Below, in pieces: positions 56,695 to 64,000 of a stretch of DNA of 64,000 bases. Where the stretch lies: positions 372,001 to 436,000 of the forward strand of contig NRSV01000004.1 of assembly GCA_002286855.1 (NCBI GenBank), in the 5' to 3' direction. The notes below the pieces were generated by a model. It searched no databases. It was given only the letters and a program-made list of their open reading frames with translations, and had not been told where the DNA came from. Numbering within the stretch: the stretch's first letter is position 1; each line of letters starts with the position of its first letter. This DNA comes from Bipolaris cookei. Lineage: Eukaryota > Ascomycota > Dothideomycetes > Pleosporales > Pleosporaceae. The translations under genes were made by a program, and so were the position numbers.

Positions 56695-58987
56695 TTTGAA
56701 AATGTACCCTCAAAGGACAACAAAACGAAGGCAAAGACTGGATCAACAGAAGACAGATATGTAGGTTTTCATGGCTCTGCTCAAAAACGCCCCATGACCG
56801 TGTGTCCGAAAGTGACACGCAGACACACGCAGTGTAAAGACTGTGCACTACAGTAAACGGCCACATCTGGATCAGTATTGGTCCGGCCCAACACCTGCTT
56901 CTCCATAAATGCACGCTACATTGCTTTAATGTCGACGCTACGGCTCGGCTGTGTTGCATAACAGGGGAACGGCAGGAGTGGCGGGCTGTTTGCCCAATCA
57001 TGTTGATGATGCCAACATGATTGCAAAGCTTGATCCCGAATCCACTGGCCTGCCGCTATGTTGCTACAACCCAAGGATCAAGATGGGGTCCCTTTATTTC
57101 TTCTCTTCATGCTTTGAAAGAACGCAGACGCGGTGTCGCGAGTATCTGTACACACTGCTGACTGAAACACTGTCCTACTTCGGGTCCACATTGAAATGTA
57201 TTCTAGACATTCGTTGAGTGGCTCATGGATATTTTCATCATTGCGAACATGGCACATACTGCTTTTGGATAATCAGGGCCAATATCGACAGCCAGAATTG
57301 GAAGAACATGTCTTCATCCGGAACAAGAAACGAAAGTAGGCTCTATCTTTCTGCACTTGGACACTTTCTGCCGAAAAAAAAAGGTAATACCCATACTGAG
57401 AAAATCAGGGAATTTTGCAGCTGTTTCCCTTCACACCGGACTTTGCTGCGCTTCCTCGGAAACTAGATGTTGGGACTGTAGGATTTATCACAAGAATGCG
57501 GTAGATTTTGCGAACAGCTCCGGAGGAACTGCCTAGTTGAGGGCAAGTCTCGAATATTAGCATGCTAGTGAGGGAAGTGTCTCCATATATCAACTACCAT
57601 TCCTGTGGCCAATGACTTTAAGTTACGCATCGTCGGCGCACCGGACTTCGTCATACCTACCTCGCACGACTTGGGTTTTGCTGACATGTTGGGTTGTGGC
57701 GTGAACACGGCTGTAACACATGTCTGAGCAAGTCTACCCGCAGATTAGTGGGCTGAGCAATCTCCGGGTGTTGCTGCGGGCGATGCAGGCTGTCGGTTGT
57801 GAGATGAACGGATGGGATGTGGTCGCGGAATGATAGGACGCTAACGACCCAGGGGAGCGGGGCCGGTTCCGCGGACAACAACGGCGCTTGAAATTATCCG
57901 CGGCGTGGCAATTGGTCATAGGAAAGTAGCATGCTTATGCGGGCCGCCACACCCTATTCCCCCCTCCCGTTCATCGTCTCAACTTTTTGCAGCCGACGGG
58001 GCCTTTGCCAAGTATCTGTGATTATAAGCATAAGTATTGTGGCCAAGTATGATCAGAGGTGATTGACGCGCCGAATTCCCTGGTAGGTATTAGTGTACGA
58101 GATCCGCACCGATCGGACTATATACTACGAATTGCAGTACCTAGGCACAATCCTCAGGTACCACATCCCAATTTCTTCCCGTTGGACCCGCCCCTAAGCT
58201 CCGCACGTTGAGACCGGTTAAAGAGATGAAGAGAAAGTACAGCCTTGCATGAGCGTTGTGGAACCGCAGCCGCCACACGGCTCGGGGATTGTTCAGTGCA
58301 GCGGCGTAGACGTCCCAAGTTTTTCTGACCTATCCATTGCCTTGTCCCTCGATAGACCCGTAACCGAGGCTTCTAGAATCTGCTAACAGATCTTACCTGC
58401 ATTCACAGCCTCAATGCATTTTTCCTATCCTTCAAATGGGACCGAGACTCAGGCGAACTCACGTGTTACGGAGTTTAGAGACGCCCATTTGAATCCTGCG
58501 AGGCGAGCTCGGAATAAAGAATCCATTTTGGTGATAGTGACAATGCAGAAGGAGCACCAAAAAGTTTTCCATCACATTTGGACCATTTGAGGATTGCAGG
58601 CGAATGAAACTTTGGTCTACAATATGCTCTCACTGACTCAAAGCCTGCTCGGAATCAACGAACCGAGAGTTGGGGTCCAAGAATAACTGAATACTAGTGC
58701 TGTTGGTAGTCCGATTGCTTGATTGGACTAGATGAAGAAAGCTGTTGGTATGCATGCTGAAAGTATTTGAAGGCTCGTGCAGCCTTGCATTGCCAGGTAG
58801 TGCTTTTGTCGTCTCTCGCTTTCGCCTCTCTTACATCTTAATATAATTCAGTAATAGCCAATCGAACTGGCATTGTGTCTGAAGTCATATTTAGAGCAAT
58901 CGGCGGTTTCAGTGGTTCACTCGTCTTGATCCGCCAAGGCCCCCCGAATATTTGGATACCCAGCTTTGCCCGGTTCGAAGCGCAATC
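56695..58987. other. 2.3 kb divergent spacer Sat4-type gene / tyrosinase
   Basis: No convincing gene. ORFs up to 88 codons lack motifs. Two CCGCGG sites at 57869-57874 and 57898-57903 lie 29 bp apart and could be Zn2Cys6-type operator halves. Promoter for the tyrosinase presumably lies in the right part. Confidence 0.5.
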
Positions 58988-60345
58988 ATGCGTACAGCCG
59001 CACTCCTCTGGCTTGCACCTGCAGCGTTAGCTAGCGCCATTCCTGCGCTCGAGGAAACCTCTCCAGCTGCATCATTTGACAAAAGACAAAATGTTTCTCC
59101 GAACATCTTGGGAGGAAAGGTCCTTCAGGCGGATGTGTACGCTGGAATTGCTGCCATCAACCAACAGATTTTCCAGGCCACACAACAAAGTGATCAGTTC
59201 AAGAAATGCAACCCCTTGAACATTGTTGTTCGTAAGGAATGGTATGTATCCCCAGCAAAATGACAGAAGACGTATACTGAGATATCCAGGGCTACCTTCA
59301 CCAAGCCGGAGAAGACCAATTATATTCAGGCGGTCCAATGCATGTCCAAGCTACCCCCAAAGACGCCCAAGGCCGAATGTCCGGGCTGCCGGAACCGATA
59401 CGACGACTTCGTAGCTGCGCATATCAAGCAGACGTTCTCTATCCACAACACTGGGAACTTTCTTCCGTGGCACCGCTACTTCACGTGGGCATATGAGCAG
59501 ACACTGCGAAAGGAATGTGGCTACAAGGGCTACCAGCCATACTACAACTGGCCACGATGGGCTGACGACCCCATCAAGAGCCCTGCGTTCGATGGCTCTG
59601 CCACGTCCTTGAGTGGCAATGGTGTGCTTGGATGCACCAATCAAACCTTCTATGGGATTCCGACGAATGCAGAGCCAAAAATTAAGATTCCTAAAGGCAG
59701 CGGTGGAGGCTGCATAGCCTCTGGTCCTTTCAAAGACTGGACCGTCAACCTTGGGCCCGTCTTCACGGACTCGCTCTGTGTACCTCCCAATCCAATCTCT
59801 GACTTCACAGATCCCAACATGGGGCTTGGATACAATCCCCGTTGTCTCAAGCGAGACATTACATCTTGGACGTCCAAACAGTGGACCAATGACGACATGG
59901 TCGTGAAGCTGCTCAATAGCTCAGACATGAAGACTTTCTGGTCTGACATGCAAGGTGGTGATCCCGCTTTTGATAATAACTTCATGGGCGTGCACACTGC
60001 GGGGCACTTCCACTTGGGTGGTGATCCTGGATCGGATTTCTTTACTTCTCCTGGTACGTCTTGATTTTGCATGTCTTGGTGTTTGCACCTGCTAATGTAG
60101 AAAAAGGCGACCCATGGTTCTTCTTCCACCATGGACAGATTGATCGTGTGTGGTGGACATGGCAAAATATAAACCCAGCCGAGCGTACCAACGCCATCTA
60201 TGGAACTACCGTTATTTCTGACCCCACTGCGCCTGCAACTAAGCTCACCGACAAGATGACGCTAGGCTATGCCTATTCCGGGGACATTACGGTTGCCGAT
60301 GCTATGAGTACAATGGGAGGACCTTTCTGCTACACGTATATCTAG
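58988..60345 (+). CDS. Secreted tyrosinase (type-3 copper oxidase)
   Basis: Oxidises phenols to quinones, often for pigment or cell-wall chemistry. Exons 58988-59241, 59290-60053 and 60101-60345; 420 residues, phases consistent. The signal peptide is MRTAALLWLAPAALASA; an upstream in-frame Met (58952) would spoil it. A possible KR processing site follows (SFDKRQNVS). CuA: HIKQTFSIHNTGNFLPWHRY, near residue 128. CuB: HTAGHFHLGG near 320 with FFFHHGQIDRVWW near 345. Several cysteines (CMSKLP, CPGCRN, CGYKGY, CTNQTF) fit a disulphide-rich secreted protein. It stops about 70 residues after CuB, so it lacks the long C-terminal shielding domain of intracellular tyrosinases and resembles short secreted fungal ones. 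Confidence 0.9.
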
Positions 60346-61457
60346 ACGTGCCTGTTAGAGGTTTTTTTGCTATTCGTGTGAATAATTTCTAGTAAATCGG
60401 GGATTGCTATTGGAGCACTAGAGGAACAAAAATCGATTTGGCACTTGTAACCGATACGGTGTGACTTTTGACGCCGGGTTCTGAACAGGCATATACCCAG
60501 TAGTTTTAGGTATGAAACGGCTCTTGACCGCACAACCACGGTAAATTTGCTTCGCCATCATGCCCACAGAAAGAGAGAAGAGCTACAGTTATGCATCAAG
60601 TCTAACAATAGTTTTGGCAGTGGGGCATCTGCAGGTGCTTGAGACGAAGTACCAGTACAGTGGTCGGGCACGTCTTGGCTTTATTGCGGAGGCGTTGACA
60701 CTGTACGCCACCTACTCTAGTACAGTATACACATGTATCAGAGTATCCAAAAATGACGAAGCTCGGACAAAAGGTACCTGGAGCAAAGTAAGCAACGATT
60801 CGACAATACCACGCAACGCTTAGCGGTCACCATACCTGTGTAGTATTCGGCTCTTGACGAAGAATGAATGGGCGGGGTTTTCCCCCATCCAAAGGGCGCG
60901 GAGACCCTGCATTGCCAACGCATCACCGCTGAAGAAAAGGGACCCCCCAAAGAGCAATCATGTGCACCAATCCTTCTCTGATCACGCCCGTTCCCAAGAA
61001 GCGTCTGTGAGATTGCAGCCGCCCCCTCTACAACGCCGACGCCCGAACTACCCATATTCATTGGACAGCCTGCAATCGTGCTCTCTTGCTGTTTGCGGGT
61101 TATTATTAGTTGGGCTGGCGATTCAGAGCAAAAAAAAGCTTAGTTACCTGGTTAATTTTACCCCACTAACATCATACATTTGTCCCCGCCGCCGCCGCCG
61201 CCGCGTGCGACAATCGGGTATCCAGGATCCGTTTCTTTTGACCAGGGGGTTTGGTTTCGCGCTGGGAAAGAAAGAATTACAATACGTGTTGGGCATCATC
61301 GATATAATCAGCACAACCATTTTGTTTTCTACCATCACAAAAGACCTCACAAGAAAGACCACAAGAAAGAGAAAAAAGAAAGACAAAAGCGTTCAGCGTC
61401 ATAAGAAAGCAAAGTTTCCAAAAAAAGAGACAGACCATATCCCCCCTTCTTGCAGCC
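60346..61457. other. 1.1 kb spacer before NECAP gene
   Basis: Holds the tyrosinase 3' flank and NECAP promoter/5' UTR. A CCG repeat sits at 61186-61203. A 319-codon plus-strand ORF (60854-61813) overlaps the NECAP start in another frame and has no protein-like features. Confidence 0.5.
61186..61203. repeat. (CCG)n tract
   Basis: About six CCG units, probably in the NECAP promoter or 5' UTR. Confidence 0.8.
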
Positions 61458-62327
61458 ATGAACGTCGACCCTCTAACGGGCGCACCGCTGCCGTCCACCG
61501 CAATCCAGCGCATCCTCTACCTCGCGCCCAAAGTGCACATATACCACATCCCACCGGCGACATCGACAAAAGGGTACCAAGCCTCTACGTGGACTGCCAA
61601 CAACAACGAGCTGCAGATCTTCACCGCGCGATTACGCATCGTCGAGACCTCGATACCCAGCCCGTCCTCGGACGACACAAGCGGCAACGATGGCGGCGAC
61701 GACAACGAAAAAGTAACCACGACAATCCTGCTCGAAGATCCCAAGAACGGGGATCTCTTCGCCGCAGCACCCTACACCAGCGAGCGCACCGTCGAACAAG
61801 CACTGGACAGTAGTCGCTTCTTCGCCATCACCGTCGTAGGCGAAGGCCGCAAAGCAGTCCTCGGCATGGGCTTCGAGGAGCGCAGTGAAGCCTTTGATTT
61901 CTCCATCGCCCTGCAAGACGCTCGGCGCGTGCTGGGCTTCGAATCCAAATCCACCTCAACGCTGTCATCGCGGTCGTCGTCCAGAACCACGGCCCCCGTC
62001 GCCGAAGAGGTAAAGCGCGATTTCAGCCTCAAGGCCGGAGAGACAATATCGATTAACCTGGGGGGGCTCAAGGGCCGGCGGTCGAGGAGCCATGAGAGCG
62101 ATAAGAGCGATGAGGGCAAGAAGAGCGATCAAGATGCCTTGTTTAGTATAAAACCGCCGCCGGGGACCGGGCCTGGAGGCGCGTTTTTGCCACCGCCGCC
62201 GAGTGCGAAAAGTGTGAAAGAGGAGAGGAGGAGGAGTAGACAGACGTTTGATGCGGCTAGTTTGCCACCGAAGCAGACGGCTGAGGATTTGGGGTTTGAT
62301 GATGGCGAGTTTGGAGAGTTTCAATGA
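61458..62327 (+). CDS. NECAP-family adaptin-ear-binding coat-associated protein
   Basis: NECAPs (DUF1681) work in clathrin-mediated endocytosis by binding AP-2. A single exon, 289 residues. The PH-like NECAP domain covers about 10-170: IQRILYLAPKVHIYHIPPAT, GYQASTWTANNNELQIFTAR, RFFAITVVGEGRKAVLGMGF, then RSEAFDFSIALQDARRV. A linker with FSLKAGETISINLGGLKGRR is typical, and the protein ends in DDGEFGEFQ, an acidic phenylalanine motif fitting an adaptor-ear ligand. The start Met is the first in frame and lies next to the domain. Confidence 0.93.
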   Translation: MNVDPLTGAPLPSTAIQRILYLAPKVHIYHIPPATSTKGYQASTWTANNNELQIFTARLRIVETSIPSPSSDDTSGNDGGDDNEKVTTTILLEDPKNGDLFAAAPYTSERTVEQALDSSRFFAITVVGEGRKAVLGMGFEERSEAFDFSIALQDARRVLGFESKSTSTLSSRSSSRTTAPVAEEVKRDFSLKAGETISINLGGLKGRRSRSHESDKSDEGKKSDQDALFSIKPPPGTGPGGAFLPPPPSAKSVKEERRRSRQTFDAASLPPKQTAEDLGFDDGEFGEFQ

Positions 62328-62663
62328 AAGAAGCGTGTGTGTGAAAGTATCAATGGGGCATGACATTTTCCTTATTTTTTTTGTACATTTAGCAAGGCGT
62401 TTTTTTTATATTATGCATCTGTCTCACGTGTATCCTCGCATGGCAGGCGCGTTGGGGGAATTCAAACATCAAGAGTCAAACAATGGTTTCTGCATGTGTA
62501 TGTGTCCATGTCGTTAGATGTCCAAAGCTGTGTGTGTGTGTGTACGTGAGAGTATGTGATAAGGGGGAGTGGGTATCAGGTAAGTTTCCGGCTCCAAACA
62601 AACGCCTTGGAAAAAAGACACAACCAACAAAGAAGGCGACAGTGATAAAATTCCCATCTCAAC
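62328..62663. other. Convergent 3' flanks NECAP / GILT-like
   Basis: 336 bp with a short TG run (about 62530-62545). No gene seen. Confidence 0.5.
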
Positions 62664-63501
62664 TCAAGACTCTGTCCAACCATGCGCCTCTTTGTATAGC
62701 CTCTCGATATCTCGAATCAGGTCCTCAGGCTCATCACCATCTGGGCAGTCTTTGAACTTACCCCCATCAGCCACACACCTCACCTTGTCGTCTAGCCTGA
62801 CCGTGCAGCTCGTCGTCACACCCATATCACGGCTATGCTGTGCGCTGTCCCTCAGCAAGCCCATACCGTATGCGCCATTTTCCCTGCTCATGCACTCGTT
62901 GAGCACGTCAAAGTCGAGACCGTGTTCCAAGGCGCAGTCTTCGATGAGCGAGCGGGCGGGTATCTCGGGGTAGTCGGTGATGAGGCAGTTTGTGAAGCCT
63001 AGGTAGAGCTTGGGGTCGGGGTACTCGGATGCGGCACAGAGCATCACGATGTCGCCCAGGCACTCGGTTTGGCCGTGCATGCACAGCACGCCGTCGTCTT
63101 CAGTTAGGCTGTCCGGGGTTTGTTAGCAACTGTGGTTTGTGTGTGTGTATGTTTGTTGGTGGATTGTGGTGGCAGGCTGGTGGGCAAACCTACGTGCCAA
63201 TCATGCTTAGACGGAAGTCGACTTTGTCAGACACGTTTGCCATGGCGGGCAGCACCAGTTTGTGCAGGCAGTCTCGCGCATCGGGGCACTTGGACATGAT
63301 GTGCACGTCCAGGGGCACTTTTGAATCGGCGTCCAGGCGGTGGTGGTCATCGGCGCAGGTCCATGTCGATGCCAGCCAGAACAAGCTGAGGACGAGCATG
63401 GTGACGGCCATGTGCAGGCGACTCTTGCTGCTAGAGCTGCGCGAAGCCACAGGCTCGCCAGGCTGAGGGGTGTGGGGGATGAGGGGTGTTTTCTCTTCCA
63501 T
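62664..63501 (-). CDS. GILT-family (gamma-interferon-inducible lysosomal thiol reductase-like) membrane-anchored protein
   Basis: GILT enzymes reduce disulphides in acidic compartments; fungal roles are unknown. Exons 63501-63194 and 63108-62664 with an 85 bp intron; 250 residues (an in-frame Met at 63519 would add six). Residues about 30-48 form one membrane segment (MAVTMLVLSLFWLASTW) after a basic-serine N-terminus with acidic dileucine-like text (EEKTPLIP), suggesting a type II vacuolar/endosomal protein. The thioredoxin-like part contains VHIMSKCPDARDCLHKLVLP, and the GILT signature reads CMHGQTECLGD. The canonical CxxC is altered: Cys72 is followed by Pro-Asp-Ala, and the next Cys is at 78. 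Thiol reductase activity is therefore doubtful. Confidence 0.85.
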
Positions 63502-64000
63502 TGTATATACAGGGCGCACGCGTCGACGTTGGGTTGGGTATTTGGAGATGGGGTCCAGACAATCTAAACGGCGTGCTGAACCGGACTAGCGAGGCCAAGG
63601 CTGGGAGTGGAGAGAGCGCAGCTTATGTGATGGGTGTGATTGACGGGCAGATGTACATAGACATGTACACGGATGTAGTATGGATGGATGCAGTCGAATA
63701 GGGAATCATGGAGTGATTGGCGCTCGGGGCCTCTCATAGCGTGGGCAACTAATCGGCGTGTGTCCTGGCAACGTCATGTCAAGCACATTGGCTAGAGCAA
63801 CACATTGACGGATTGATAGTAGACAATCAACGGTTCGTGGAAATGCATGAATGATATGTGCTCCCCCCTGTGCCAGCCGTGGATTGCCCAAATACCCGTT
63901 CCACTATATGTATGGATGCAAATGGATGCCATCATCACATGTCATGGCGCGGGTGGCACGACGGCACAACAATTACCCGTATATGTAGCGTTTGTTTCTG
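63502..64000. other. Right edge: promoter of the GILT-like gene, otherwise nothing recognised
   Basis: About 500 bp with no ORF or repeat that I can support. Confidence 0.5.

Noticed and set aside
60854..61813. 319-codon plus-strand ORF overlapping NECAP
   Set aside because: Arginine/histidine-rich out-of-frame reading of the NECAP gene and its GC-rich leader.

Overview
The window reads as nuclear DNA of a filamentous ascomycete, most likely a Dothideomycete of the Pleosporales type. I infer this from many short introns (about 40-95 bp, GT..AG), eukaryotic protein families such as a SUMO, an Atg18 PROPPIN, a Nup84 nucleoporin and a Yvc1 vacuolar channel, filamentous-fungal families (Sat4-type membrane protein, tyrosinase, fungal GILT-like protein), and one pogo-like DNA transposon whose stop codons look RIP-like. 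The species call is inference. I found 24 intact or nearly intact protein genes, one gene with a frameshift, one clear pseudogene and one transposase relic. No rRNA, tRNA, CRISPR or bacterial signal was found.

Layout. 1-12 kb is dense housekeeping: proteasome regulator PI31 (cut by the left edge), atg18, a six-exon tRNA wybutosine synthase TYW4/PPM2, a mitochondrial-type tandem-ATPase ABC protein, a small P/Q-rich protein and an SVOP-like MFS carrier. At 13-15.2 kb lies the four-RRM nucleolar protein NOP4. From 15.2 to 21.8 kb the window is gene-poor: one small cysteine-containing ORF, two hairpins, and a 2.1 kb pogo-type element with 51 bp inverted repeats and a TA duplication. The element ends 119 bp before the start codon of DAP1, the sterol/heme-related cytochrome b5-like protein. 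22.8-26.9 kb holds a secreted agmatinase-like ureohydrolase (one-base frameshift), a RidA protein and a TDP2-like phosphodiesterase broken by three TAG codons.

From 27.5 kb on, housekeeping genes return in alternating divergent and convergent pairs: a DUF1295 membrane protein, NUP84, SUMO, an uncharacterised charged protein, YVC1, the pyrimidine enzyme URA2, a VAMP7-type R-SNARE, POP5 of RNase P/MRP, SHE9/MDM33, a HAD phosphatase, a Sat4-type membrane protein, a secreted tyrosinase, a NECAP endocytosis protein and a GILT-like thiol-reductase relative.

The most striking observation is the URA2 protein: GATase and carbamoyl-phosphate synthase run straight into aspartate transcarbamylase through about 40 residues, so the dihydroorotase-like domain of fungal URA2/pyrABCN is absent. 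Intron joins were checked by phase arithmetic: every multi-exon model given as an intact gene sums to a whole number of codons. I could run no database search or alignment.
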